Of a DNA stretch of 64,000 bases, positions 42,041 through 53,265 are shown piece after piece. Position 1 is the first letter of the stretch. Each line of letters opens with the position of its first letter. The notes under the pieces were generated by a model. The model ran no database searches, was not told the origin of the DNA, and saw only the letters and a list, made by a program, of their open reading frames with translations. This DNA is from Diploptera punctata (Eukaryota > Arthropoda > Insecta > Blattodea > Blaberidae), in NCBI GenBank assembly GCA_030220185.1, contig JASPKZ010010276.1:718501-782500 (forward strand), written 5' to 3'. The translations under genes were made by a program, and so were the position numbers.

Positions 42041-42970
42041 TAAACTTTAAGAAATGTAAAAGAGTACCTGTGATCTCAGTCATCCTCAGTAATCAGCAGT
42101 GAAGTTTTGTAGGAGGCCTTTCGTTAACTTAAATATCATCTTCTGATTTCAGTTTGGTACTGACTGTTGCTGGTAATAATTTTGTACAGAAGGTTCACAT
42201 TGCTGGGTACGTTCTCCTTTAACAAGTGTTTGTGGTTTCCTTCATAATTACCAACTCTTCGAGAACGTTGATTTTCGATGTATCGTTTTCACTATGATCG
42301 ATAATACGTTGTCTATTGTATTAAATTGTTGTCCTGCATCTACTATGTATTTTGAAAAACTTGATTTGCCCTCATTCTTCAAGAAATCTCCAAAATAATT
42401 TAAACATTTGGTCTGTTAGTTCTTACCTATTAGAGTTGTTTTTTGTCGAATATATGTTTCAGAGCTTCTTAGCCCCATCGTCAGTGATTATAGACGATGG
42501 GGCTAAGAAGCTCTGAAACATATGTTCGACAAAAAAACTCTAAGAGGTAAGAATGAACAGACCAAATGTTTTAATTATTAAACAAATCTCATAATGTTAC
42601 TTCCTATTGTATTTTAGAATAAATCTCTAAATGTTCATTAAATATTGTCGGGATTTCTAGTAGTCCTTCCAATATAAAATGTGTCACAGCTATTGCATTT
42701 CAATTTATGAACTCCTTTATTTTTGTATAATGTTCGTTTCTTCTATTTTATTTGAAATTACGTTATTCAGTTTATTATTTGTTCTGTAGGCAATTTTTAT
42801 ATTTTTGTCATTTTTGAGGATTTTTGCTAGCTTTTGTGCTTCTATACCTGTGTACGTTAATTACAATGTTAATGAGATTTCAGGTACTGTTTTACATTTC
42901 TTAAAATTTTATCAAAGTGACCTCAACGGAGTACCGTAATGTATTTTACAAATCTTGACTATAACTAGTT
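42041..42970 (-). pseudogene. Penelope-like element fragment
   Basis: Minus-strand GVHKLKCNSCDTFYIGRTTRN (about 42720-42655) is the start of a GIY-YIG endonuclease with FYIG intact. The 42050-42310 part matches the Penelope-like ends near 16.9-17.4 kb (GGAGGCCTTTCGTTAAC). A long hairpin sits between. No reverse transcriptase is left. Confidence 0.72.
42396..42582. repeat. Near-perfect hairpin with hammerhead-like core
   Basis: Arms of about 85 bases around a loop of about 10 (AGTGATTATA). On minus the left arm reads CTGACGA, GGGGCT-AAGA-AGCTCT, GAAAC (42456-42484). The right arm on plus has TAGACGA and the same stem, then GAAAC (42515-42519), ATAT, GTTC. ACATATGT there is self-complementary. 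Confidence 0.7.
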
Positions 42971-43436
42971 TCCATACGCCTCTTTGATTCCCCATTCATG
43001 CCACATACATTGTCCATCAAAGTGTACGAGACTTACTATTCTTCTTATATTTAGTTTCCTATAAAGATTATGTAGCTTACTGTTATGTAGTCTTCTCCAT
43101 TCGCCTGTCTGTTCCTTTGGTCCCAAAATTTCCTGAAAACTTTATTGCAATATAACCACTAAGAATGGTAATATTTTGTAACTTGTGACTCATTGTAACA
43201 TGCATATGAAGACATTTGCGCTACAATAGCCTTTGATCTTCATTTTGAATTTTTGCGAGCTTTAATTGATAATGCTTTATCTCCAGGTAATGGAATACTA
43301 GTGTTTAAGCTGTACATAAAGGTTTTTTTTCAGGGTTTGGAGCGCTGCTCGAAGTTTTTTAGACAAAAGCATCAGTTTCTCCACCACCACGAAGACTCAG
43401 CTCTGTCATAATATTCAAGCTCTTTGATAATAGTAA

Positions 43437-44012
43437 CACTGAGCAACAAAAAATAAACTTTTTTTTGTCTTAGAAAGAAAAATATGTGATTCTGATAGTA
43501 TTTTTTCTCCTGAATTCAAATATGATATCGGTTTTTCTCCATCACGCAACGTTTCCGTGAGACAGGATTTTTTTAAATTTCAAACATTCTAATATTTTCT
43601 ACATTCGTAACTACACAATATTCGAACATTCGGACTCACCTAGAAAGTAAGAAATGACGATTTTCTGCTATATTTCGCCTGTGGAGCATCCCTCTTGATG
43701 GTCCAACAATAATTGGCCAGCATATTAGGATTTCATTTGCCTTGATATCTCTTCCATAGCTGAAATCTCCTGATGAAAGTGTTCCCCGTGCTCATCGCTC
43801 ACTGCGCCAAGATTTTCCGGGAAGAAATCTATGTTTATTAAAAAAAAATTATTTAAATCCATTAATTGAAATTGAAATTAAAAAACTGTGGGTGATGGAG
43901 AAATTCCGAATACTCGTACATATTTGAAAACACGATACAAATCTGTATTAAGTACAACTATTGGTACTCATGAGACAAAAATCATGTTGACCAGTGTAAT
44001 TGTGTGTAAGGT
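43437..44012 (-). pseudogene. Relative of the 57.5-kb transposon, 3' fragment 2
   Basis: Nearly identical to 25465-26032 along its length, including the minus-strand SDEHGEHFHQ box region and the end CACTGAGCAACA. Here the end is flanked by TAA, as in the copy at 57479. More frameshifted than fragment 1. Confidence 0.72.
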
Positions 44013-44109
44013 TTGTGATTTTGGCGAATTCCGAAGGAATGAAGATATTAATCAATACTAGTAAAATTTATATCAAATTCGGTTGAGGTGAAGTCATATG
44101 ATGTAGATA

Positions 44110-44640
44110 GTAAGCTTATACATATAAACGAGGTAGTGTGCTGCCTTGTCACGCAGCGGGCACGGGTTCGATCCCCGGTCGGGGCAGTTTTTCTGGGTGA
44201 GGTTTTTATCGGGGTTTTTCCTCGCCTGTAAGACAATGTCAGGAAAACTTTAAGGCCCAAACGGTCCCCGAAATCATATGGCCATCATCATCATCATTCT
44301 ATTTTAGTATCTATAATTCGAAGCTATGGAAATGATTTTTTTAATTCTTATAGAATACTACAATGTTAATAGTAATTTTCCCTTTAATTTTTTTAATCCC
44401 CCTATGTTTTATAGTGAATTATTGATTTATTCAGTCTATAATTTGTATTATTATTTTTATATTTATATTTTTATACCCTTATTACATCCTTACCAATATC
44501 ATCATCATCATCCTTCACCGGTGTGGAAAGCAACGGGAAGCTACCACACCTACAATTCCCTAGTAAAGCTGCTAGCATAGCATGAAAATGCTATGATTGC
44601 ATTGAAGGACCTGCCTTCTGGCAGAATTACCATGGATGGA
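44110..44640 (+). mobile_element. SINE3, tail type 1, with 190-base interruption
   Basis: Head and middle 44110-44300 (GGGTTCGATCCCCGG; GGTTTTTCCTCGCCTGTAAGAC) and distal part 44495-44640 (GTGTGGAAAGCAACGGGAAG). A stretch of unrelated AT-rich sequence lies between two CATCATCATC runs. Confidence 0.8.
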
Positions 44641-44727
44641 TACATATAAAAAGATTATTTAAAAATGTTTAGAAATCCTCATCGATTTTGCCACTTGACC
44701 CCGAATATGATTATGATCAACATTTAT

Positions 44728-44945
44728 AATGAATGCCATGGCACGACTGGTATAGAAGGCCCGCAGCCTACCAGCCCGGTGCTGGCCTCAAACCAACGTG
44801 TGTTAATAACAGAGCTGGACGGTCATCTACCCAGTATACTCAGCATATCGCATCCCTCAACCGTTTTTGGTTTTCTCAACCTGGAGCCGCTACTTACTCT
44901 ACTTATCCAAACTCCTCATGATGCTGGGTGCATACTGGTCTCATA
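44728..44945 (-). mobile_element. SINE1, distal body
   Basis: Minus-strand body without the head. It contains GTAGCGGCTCCAGGTTGAG, and GGCTGGTAGGCTGCGGG near the end. 5'-truncated. Confidence 0.78.
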
Positions 44946-45039
44946 CATACATACGTACATAGCGTTCTGAACAAGAGCAGGTCTTTCACTGCAAACTCAG
45001 CATTCTCCACTTTTTCGTTAACTCAGCCTTCCTAGTTGT

Positions 45040-45338
45040 AACCGCATACAAAGCATGTATTTTAATATTATCCATCATCTGATGTATTTTCCTCTAATCT
45101 TCTTTCTGTCGGCCATTCCTTCTAGGGCATCCGTCAGAGGTAGTTTCTTCTTAGCCAATGCCCAATCTGGTTCTTCCTCTTCTTTATGAGTTCTAGCATT
45201 GTTCACTTCTCCCACTCTGTCTAGCACACCTTTATTTTGTCTGTCCATTTTATATCTTCATCCTTCCTTATATCCACATCTCAAAAGCTTCCAGTCGATT
45301 TTCCTCATTCCGTTCTCATTTTCCTCATGTCGAAATTG
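45040..45338 (-). mobile_element. LINE 3' portion (family I)
   Basis: Minus frames resemble LDRVGE..., the region with DWALAKKKLPLTDALEGM and GRR-type sequence that follows the RT in several insect LINEs. No tail is seen because SINE1 abuts the 5' side. Confidence 0.5.
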
Positions 45339-45339
45339 T

Positions 45340-45452
45340 ATGATAAAAACCATCCCCATGTGGACTTGAACTGGAGCAAGTTCCTTAATTCTGCACCAAG
45401 ACATCATATCTTAAACCGCTCGTCTACGGTGCGAGTGTGTATGTGAGTGTGG
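45340..45452 (-). mobile_element. SINE1 head fragment
   Basis: GAGCGGTTTAAGATATGATG (A box region) and a B-box-like CAGTTCAAGTCCAC on minus. Diverged. Confidence 0.65.
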
Positions 45453-45549
45453 GTGTTTTATCTTTCTAACGGTTTAGCAATCAATTAAGACAATTTGGGT
45501 CGAGTTTGTTAACTACATCGCATCATTGGGAGTAAGGATCACCTGTTTC

Positions 45550-45840
45550 GGTGGTCTAGTGGTTATGTTTCTTGCCTCCTAGATACAAATCCGGCCGGAG
45601 TCGATGGATTTTTAGAATGGAAAAATTCAAGGGACAAGTGCCCGGGAGGGACTTTAAACCGTGGGTCCCGAGTCTGAAAATGTTCGGACTCCTGAATGAA
45701 TCTCATGTGTACATTAGTGCCTGTGAGCAAAATTAACTGGCTTTCACCCATCCAAGTTGCCTATGAGATGTCTCATTGAACCGATATGCTGGCAATATGT
45801 CACTGTTGACACCTGTATGGAAATGATCAACTACATTAAC
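45550..45840 (+). mobile_element. SINE4 copy, diverged
   Basis: GGTCTAGTGGTTATGTTTC, GATGGATTTTTAGAATGG, CCGGGAGGGACTTTAAACCG and the GAGATGTCTCATTGAACCG tail. The B box is partly lost. Confidence 0.8.
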
Positions 45841-45924
45841 TAGGTCAATGAACTCAAGAAAATTAAAATAATTTGCAGTACTTTTTAGATCAATTAAATC
45901 AGAATATAATTTTTAAAATATAAA

Positions 45925-46525
45925 AAGAAAAAAGAAAAATAATGTCGTTTTGGGGAAACGAACATATAAGATCAAAAATCGTAATAGACAACAATCCTCT
46001 GGTATAAGTAACAAATTTTAATTATTTGGGTTGTAATTTTACTATAAACACAAAAACTTAAAGAGACATAAATATGAAACTGTCGAAATTTCAAATTATA
46101 TTCGGAACTATAATAAAACATTAAAGAATAAAACAAGAAGAGATGCTAAATTGAAGTTTTATAAAACATTGGCATTTCCTGCATTACTTTATGGGAGCGA
46201 AACTTGGGTAATGGCCAAAAAATTACAGAGCAGAATACAAAGCGCAGAAATGAACTTCCTTAGAAGAACATAAGGCTGCACAAGATTGGATCGGATAAAG
46301 AATGAAGATATAAGAACAGAGTTAAATGTATATTCAATGAATGAGAAAATCAAAGGATATGGAGAGAAATGGTTTACGCATGTGGAAAGAATGAATGTAA
46401 CAAGATTACCAAGAGTAGCATTCAACTACAAGCCAAGAGGTTCAAGGAATGTAGGAAGGCCAGTGAAAAGATGGACAGAACAGCTGTGAGGCGGAACAGG
46501 CAATTTTTGCCAAGCCCGTGAAGAA
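45925..46525 (+). mobile_element. LINE B copy 4, 3' part
   Basis: NFNYLGCNF, ALLYGSETWVMAKKLQSRI, RIKNEDIRTELNVYS, EKWFTHVERMNVTRLPR and GSRNVGRPVKRWTEQL, then a GAAGAAGAA end. Post-RT region only, with a stop at AEMNFLRRT. The clearest intact frame is 46286-46489. Confidence 0.8.
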
Positions 46526-46599
46526 GAACAAGAATGAACTCTCATTACAGAACACTCATGTCTCTATGCGTGACGAATAAGGTACATAGAGCCTACATA

Positions 46600-47060
46600 T
46601 ATCCAGAAGTGGAAGTCAGTCTGACACTAAAATTTGATAATCGTTCTTCTAGCGGCCGCGATGTTCGATATCTCGCAATGAAACTGAGTATTTTCTATTA
46701 AAATAAAAAGTGCAAAGTATTCTCCAAAAATCAGAACGTTAAATATGGAAATTTACCAGAAATCTCTGATTTAAAACTCTTCCTAGAGACCGCCACTTTT
46801 TTTTCTCACAACTAAACTCATACGTAAAATTTGAATAAGAAAATTAAAATCGAGTTTGTTAGTCAGCAACATGTAATCATTAAGAGTGGAGAATAACCTG
46901 AAGCTGAAATTTCAGTGAGAATTTCTCCAACGCTCTCCCGGGTTCAATTTGTTCTTCTCACAATGAAATTTGACAGGTACGATTTGATTAATAAAAGAAC
47001 TAGCCCGTAAACTAGCACAATCGGACCAAAAATTAGACTTTCTGTGGAATTAACTTAGTT
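46600..47060. repeat. Repeat M, copy 1 (diverged)
   Basis: TCTCGCAATGAAACTGAGTA...TATTAAAATAAAA...AGTATTCTCCAAAAATCAG resembles 48640-48720 and 48810-48850. It seems to hold two or more internal units. Nature unknown. Confidence 0.4.
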
Positions 47061-47077
47061 TACACATATGATGATCT

Positions 47078-47280
47078 TGAAGAAGATTCCGGGCTGTAGG
47101 CCGTGGTCTCGAGGCTTGAAGTTCCCCGACGTTTCGCCAGAGACTGCGTCCGGCATTCTCAAGGGGACAACCCTGTCTCAAGACAACCCATGAGGATTCC
47201 AGACCCAGTTTCTGGCGAAACGTCGGGGAACTACAAGCCTCGAGACCACGGCCTACAGCCCGGGAATCTTCTTCAAGATT
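47078..47280. repeat. Palindrome with GAAACGTC core
   Basis: Arms 47078-47161 and 47185-47280. Each has GAAACGTCGGGGAA and GCCTCGAGACCACGG. The left arm on minus reads TCCCC-TTGAGAA-GCC...GGC-GAAAC-GTC-GGGGA; the right arm on plus ATGAGGA, CCAGA...TCTGG, GAAAC (47217-47221), GTC. It is GC-richer than its surroundings. Confidence 0.65.
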
Positions 47281-47689
47281 ATCAAGGCAACTCCGGCCGT
47301 GAAAGCCTAAGTCAATACATTAGTTTACACAGTTCCTCCGTGATGGGCTTTCATACTCCTATTTTAATGTCCTCACTGTTTTTATCACATTCGTGTGATG
47401 TACGTGTGAATAAAGTCGGCATAGGCCTACATGGAAGCTGATAATAGTATTTTAAATGTAGGCCTACTGCCTTCCCTTATCTATATAGTTGCAAAATTGC
47501 ATATTAAATTTAAAAAAAAGCTCTTTTGAGCACTTCGGAAAATATTACGGGAGAGTGATTGGTAATTTTAATCTTCTCTCTTCAAGTTTTTCATCAAAAA
47601 TCGTTAAAGCGCTGGTATCAATTATTTCACGAAAGTGAGTTTCTTCTGATCATAAAAATATTGTCACTTGATAGCCTATAATAAGTATA

Positions 47690-48513
47690 ACTAACTAACT
47701 CACTGGCACTATCGAACACGTAGCTTCAAGGCCGCGCGGATATAAGCTCTCTGTACATCCTTATCCTGAGCTATTGTTTTCCAATCATCTCCTGAATAAT
47801 CTACTTCCCTCAAATCATGGATTATGTCATTTTCCCACCTCATTCTTGGTGTACCATCTGGGCGTTTTCCCTCTGATTTTCCTAGAAGAATCTTCCATGC
47901 ACGTCTTTCTTTCACGTACGTGCCACATGTTCTGTCATTTCAGTCTACGAGACTTAACTGTCTTTATTATATCTGGCTTCCTATACATATCACGTAGCTC
48001 ACTATTATGAAGTTTTCTCCATTCACCTGGTCTCTTCATCTCATTTTGACCCAAAATGTTTCCTAAGAACTTTATTCTCAAATACTCGTAATCTTCTTTC
48101 CTACCTTAAAGTAAGAGCTCATGTTTCGCATCCATGTAACATAACTTGGAGAATATGTTTTATATATGTTCAGTTTAACATTTTTTGGAAGGAGTTGGGA
48201 CGACAAGAGTCCCTGTAACGCATAATATGATGCATTTCCAGAATAGACCCATATTTAATTTCTTTTTGTATGTCATTTTTATTTGTAATTATTTTTCCTA
48301 GAAACTTGAAATCAGCCACTTCTTAAAAATTTCCTTTAGTGTTACTCAATAGAATGTGTGTGCTGTCCCTTAGTATAGGCCTATTCTCATTATCACTCAA
48401 TAGTACATAATCAGTATAAACTAACAGCTTGTTAATACCATTGAGTTGTAGGCCTTCTTCATTCTTCAAAGCTTTGATGAAATGCTCTAATACAAAATTG
48501 AATAGTAAAGGAG
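47690..48513 (-). mobile_element. LINE A 3' portion with long target duplication
   Basis: Covers the end of the RT to the 3' tip (tail AGTTAGTTAG on minus), with decay and an internal deletion near 48330. Flanks ATAGCCTATAATAAGTATA (47671-47689) and ATAGCCTTATAATAAGTATA (48514-48533) are a target duplication of about 19 bases. Confidence 0.88.
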
Positions 48514-48589
48514 ATAGCCTTATAATAAGTATAGTTGAAATAAATACATTTCAACAATTAAGCATGTATAACATGCGACTTTTCAACCA

Positions 48590-48990
48590 GCGCAAATATT
48601 TTTTTTTCTTTTATTGGGTGACAGTTGGGGACAGTATTGTCTTCCATATTTTAAAATTTTATATTTATCGCAACGAAACCCAGTATATTCCATTGAAATA
48701 AAACGAAACAAATATTCTCTAAATATCAGCGAAATCCGACCATTATGAGTGTGTGTTTACTTGAATGATGTAATTTATAAATGGTTCTAACGGCCGATAT
48801 ATTTATTTTCTCGCAACGAAACTGGATACATATAGTTCAATTAACAAAATACATATTTTACGGTAATATCAGGCCATAAATTCAACTTGCTGAAGAAATC
48901 ACGTAATTACGCAGTTCCTACGTGACGGACGTTTAAGTAGAAAACATAAAAATTGATCAATTGTGCCATCACAGTAGAAGTGGATATAAT
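48590..48990. repeat. Repeat M, copy 2 (diverged)
   Basis: Has ATCGCAACGAAACCCAGTATA and TCTCGCAACGAAACTGGATA about 160 bases apart, each before ATTRAAATAAAA-like sequence, suggesting tandem units. Similar to 46660-46740. Confidence 0.4.
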
Positions 48991-49208
48991 ACACACTAGC
49001 AGAAATAGTAGTTTAGAGCAGTTTGTTTAAGAGGCTAGGAGTATGTTTATAAACTTTCAGATCGCAAGTTTGAGGTCATATGGTAGAAAATGTTCATGTC
49101 GTAATATTTTTAAATTAATTGTTGTAAAGGGGCTTCTATAAAATTCGCATATTTGTTCTAGAATATCATGGTGTTTCTATTATTTTCCAATCTTTCTTCC
49201 TACATAAA

Positions 49209-49209
49209 T

Positions 49210-49275
<66 letters not shown>

Positions 49276-49727
49276 CGATGATGATGATGATATTGATGAT
49301 GATATGATGATGATATGATGATGATATGATGATGATATGATGATGATATGATGATGATATGATGATGATATGATGATGATATGATGATGATATGATGATG
49401 ATATGATGATGATATGATGATGATATGATGATGATATGATGATGATATGATGATGATATGATGATGATATGATGATGATATGATGATATGATGATGATAT
49501 GATGATGATGATGATGATGAATAATATGATGATGATATGATGATGATGATATGATGATGATGATATGATGATGATGATATGATGATGATGATATGATGAT
49601 GATATGATGATGATATGATGATGATGATATGATGATGATATGATGATGATATGACGATGTTGATGACGATGTTGATGACGATGACGATGACGATGACGAC
49701 GACGACGATGATAATGACTTAATTCAT
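49209..49727. repeat. Long GAT/ATATGATGATG minisatellite
   Basis: Starts as AAT/GAT triplets, then about 20 copies of an 11-base unit (GATGATGATAT) at about 49285-49500. Variant 11- and 14-base units follow, and it ends as GAC/GAT. Because 11 is not a multiple of 3, no frame stays regular; it is not coding. Confidence 0.92.
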
Positions 49728-49734
49728 GTTGTCC

Positions 49735-50200
49735 CTTGTGCAGATTAGGGCATCAGTAAATATCTTCTATTGCCTCCTATTACCATCTAGCATCCATCTA
49801 ATTCTCGCACACCATGTTTACCATCCATATATGCAATTTTACCTGTATTCCTTCTATGTTGTTCCGGCATCTTCTATTACCCCTTTTAGCTTCCACCATC
49901 TTTTCCACCTCCCGGTGTAGATTCCAGTCCAATATTTCTCTCTCATTAACACCCACAGGTTTTCTCAAGGTGTGCCCTATCCATCTCCATTTTCTTACTT
50001 TTTTTTTGCATTTTATTTGATACTGATTAGTTTTTTTCCCTTAGATATTTATTTATTACCTCTGGTAAACTTATATTACTTTTGTTTCTCAGAGATATAT
50101 TTATACAAGTTTGTAACTTCTAGTTATTACTTCTGTGGCCTTCCATACTTTGGACCCATAGAGTAGGAACGGCCTTAATATTTGTATTAAAGGTGAGGAG
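49735..50200 (-). mobile_element. LINE C-terminal region (family J)
   Basis: Minus frames contain KMEMDRAHLEKTCG, STPGGGKDGGS and a final Arg-rich WR-like region typical of the end of LINE proteins. Many stops and no tail identified. Confidence 0.4.
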
Positions 50201-50510
50201 CTTAAAAACAAAACAAATAATATTTTTTTTTCTGGAATTCAACATTTATATATTTCATAATTTAATTTGTATTTATTGTGGTTGATCATATCGCGTGTAG
50301 AATGTCTAGTTGTATTCAGTAGACTGTGCATTTAAATATTCTATTTTGTCATATGTTTTCTGTAGAAGGGGTTTCTTTCTTATTTCCCCTTTAAGGTTGG
50401 GGTATATAATTAATTAAAATCATTTGATGGGGGTTGATAAGAATAGCTTTAAAATTAAGTTGTAAAGAAATAAACTGAAAATGTTAATAAACATATTCAG
50501 TATTCATGGA
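50201..50510. other. No gene seen
   Basis: AT-rich, unassigned. Confidence 0.45.
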
Positions 50511-51145
50511 TTCTAACTCTTGCCCCAAATGGTAGTCAAATGACCAATAATGTTTCAATGAATTTTGTTTTACAGCCAATGACAGTCGTGTTTCACCTCG
50601 CTCTTTATCGATTTCTCTTTATCAGCTCCTGCTTTTTGATAAAAAAAACTCCTCCTTTTTAATATTCTGAACAGGCCAGAGCATTATTTTTCTCCAACAA
50701 ATGCAATGAATACAGCAAATAATGAACACATTCCTTGATATTACTGAGTTGTTTATTAAAAACTACATTAATGACCTATAATGTTGATTATAATATTCAG
50801 TTTGATGTGTTTATTTCTCCACTAGGGTGCATTCTTAAAATATTCCGATCCCATTTGGCAACAATTAATATGCTCGAGTTGCAATGAATAAACATAACCC
50901 CACATTTCTGATTTGTTTTCAAATATTTCCATTTGCATTAAATATATAAATATTTTAAAATACATGTAATTATATTTTAATTAATGATTTTTTGAGTAAA
51001 CAGCTTAATTTTATTCGTTAAATAGTTCTAAAAAATGCCACTCTTCATTTCCAAATCCTCTAAATAAATACACGAGTCAGTGACTCATGAATTCATCGAT
51101 GATTCGGAAATCGCTCGTCCCATTACTTATGAAAATTACTCAGTG
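50511..51145 (+). repeat. Repeat K, copy 2
   Basis: Same order of blocks as 6655-7348 (GCCCCAAATGG, CAATGAATTTTGTTTTACA, CAGTTTGATGTGTTTATTTCTCC, GCCACTCTTCATTTCC), with several small deletions. Confidence 0.65.
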
Positions 51146-51798
51146 GTGACAATATAAAGACTTTTTTGTTGGTGATTTAATTTCAATAATACTATGATAT
51201 AGTAATTGTGATTAAATCGGCAACACTAACGAAATTTCAATTCATCATTTGCCTTAATACCTAGTGAAAATCGGGAAACCTCCTTGTCTGGTTGAACAAT
51301 CCTAAGATTCGAAACCGGAACCTACAGAAAATTTCAAACCGGGACCTGCAGAAAATGAGCATGAAACGATCTCATGTGATACATTTCACTCGGTAATACC
51401 CTGATAAATCTGGTAATATAAATTAATGATAATTATTTAATCCATTTTGTATACCTTTGTAATAAAACCAGCACGTAAAGTAAAAGAATGCTGTAAGTGA
51501 ATTGAGGGTATATCGGAGGCAGGATTCACCCACTGGCTTTACTGGTAGATTGAATAGGATATTGAACTGAATGTACGTTCCAAGATATCCGAGATTGAGA
51601 AAACCTTTTTCTGCATTCGATACTGCCATTACGAATTGTTTTCTTTACTGATCGAATTACACAGCAATCACCGGAACAGGTGAACTACAGAACGAATAAA
51701 AATATTATTCACTATCATCTTCGTAACTCTTTAAGACATTCTATCACAAATTATTTAACAACTAATTAAAATAATGTATGTTTTTTGCTACCTATCTA
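51146..51798. other. No gene supported
   Basis: Only a 68-codon minus frame (51423-51629) with no motif. An AAT run (about 51800-51850) follows. Confidence 0.45.
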
Positions 51799-51800
51799 AC

Positions 51801-51837
<37 letters not shown>

Positions 51838-51852
51838 TTAATATTAATAATA

Positions 51853-52125
51853 GTAGATTCACGAATTTAGGTCATTTGTTGACCTGTTTCGGCCTCAAGA
51901 GATTCACTATCCAAAAGTATTTTGAGTGGACGTCCTGGTCTTCTTCTTCCTGCAGGTTGATAGCTTAACATTTGTTTGTGTATCCTGTGAACATCCATTT
52001 GATGAACATGTATCCATCTTGACTTATATTTCTTTTAACCGTATTTCTTTGCTGTGGATCATAATATTTCAATTCCTTCTGGATTTCTTCGTGTTGAGAC
52101 CTGAAAGTAAATTTGAGATTCCTTA
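51853..52125 (-). mobile_element. LINE 3' end, family B-like
   Basis: Minus-strand KELKYYDPQQRNTVKRNI, then NLQEEEDQDVHSKYFWIVN and RPKQVNK: the charged C-terminal region, ending near an AT-rich triplet tail. Assignment is uncertain. Confidence 0.45.
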
Positions 52126-52344
52126 GGAGGAGTTACTGGCCCGGCGCTAAGTATTCCAGTGGTAGGGCTGCTACCTTTTAGTCTCTGGACAGATATTAGG
52201 ATACCGCATTTACTCAGTACCCGATGGAATAATTATACCGCCGTGACTCGGTTCTCAGAGCCTTGTTTGAGAAAACGGGTTGTATCACGAGAAGGTGAGG
52301 ATAAGAATTGGGTAGGAGAGGTTATATACACATAACCACCGCTT

Positions 52345-52745
52345 ACAACCCTAACAATAATAATAATAATAACAATAATAATAACAATAACAATAATAAT
52401 AACAATAACTAATAATAACAATAATAATAACAATAATGACAATAATAATAACGACGACAATAATAATAACGACGACGACAACAATAACGACGACAACACC
52501 AATAACGACAACAACAATAATAACGATAGCAACAACAATAATAACGATAGCAACTACAACAATAATAACGATAGCAACAACAATAATAACGATAGCAACA
52601 ACAATAATAACGATAGCAACAACAACAATAACGATAGCAACAACAATAATAACGATAGCAACAACAACAATAACGATAGCAACTACAACAATAATGACAA
52701 CAACAATAACAACAACAATAATGACAACAATAATAATAATTCAAT
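52345..52745. repeat. AAC/AAT minisatellite with ~21-base unit
   Basis: AATAATAACGATAGCAACAAC is repeated about nine times (18-24 bases each, 52510-52690) inside longer AAC/AAT/GAC triplet sequence. Period lengths divisible by 3 keep frames open on both strands, but the product would be simple Thr/Ile or Tyr/Cys repeats. Confidence 0.9.
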
Positions 52746-53265
52746 AATATTATCGTAACGAACCGTGGTTGTGCAAAGTTCCAATGGATTTTCGTTTGAA
52801 TGACTACATGTTCTCAGAAAATTACCAAATGCATTTTATTTTTCGGTAAAAAGTCAGCTCTCCTGTCAAAAATAACTTTTTTGACAATATGCTTATAACC
52901 CAGTCATCTATATTCGCTGACAAATCCATATAACATAGTTTCTTGTCCTCACTCTTGATATCTATATCACTGTACTGGTCCACAGCCAATAGAAAAATGA
53001 CTTGCTCTGACCCTTGCAAAGATTTACATATGCAAGGGTAGGAACATTTTCGGCATGTATTGTAGATTTATTTCCATAATAGAAGTCTCGAGAATCGAAC
53101 CTTCTGGTCATAAGGGATAGATGCGGTAACGAATTTACTCGGTGGGTCTTCCAACTCGCGGGTCGACAGATTTTTTTTCTACCATACAAAGCGAGTTCCC
53201 GACTCTCGCCGCAGTCCGCAAAATTCAAAAGCAAATCCTACAGTTCGTCACATTATTATTAAATT
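52746..53265. other. No gene supported
   Basis: Two overlapping minus frames (52822-53019, 52962-53234) of 65 and 90 codons are not low-complexity, but I see no known motif. A single exon of an unrecognised gene cannot be excluded. Confidence 0.35.

Larger units (their letters stand above)
41855..43165 (-). mobile_element. LINE A 3' portion, split by a Penelope-like insert
   Basis: Part 41855-42040 is the last 185 bases on minus (end GAACCTACGGTTTCGATAGTGCC). Part 42975-43165 continues upstream with ATAGGAAACTAAATATAAGAAG and AGGCGAATGGAGAAGAC. The gap is an unrelated insert. Confidence 0.75.

Noticed and set aside
49209..49727. Regular repeats that might suggest a CRISPR-like array
   Set aside because: There are no distinct spacers; the unit is a GAT-type minisatellite and the context is eukaryotic.
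52345..52745. Long overlapping open frames on both strands
   Set aside because: They are triplet-repeat peptides (Thr/Ile or Tyr/Cys/Arg) created by the minisatellite; no start context or domain.
52822..53234. Two minus-strand frames as a host gene
   Set aside because: No start context, splice pattern or motif; kept only as unassigned sequence.
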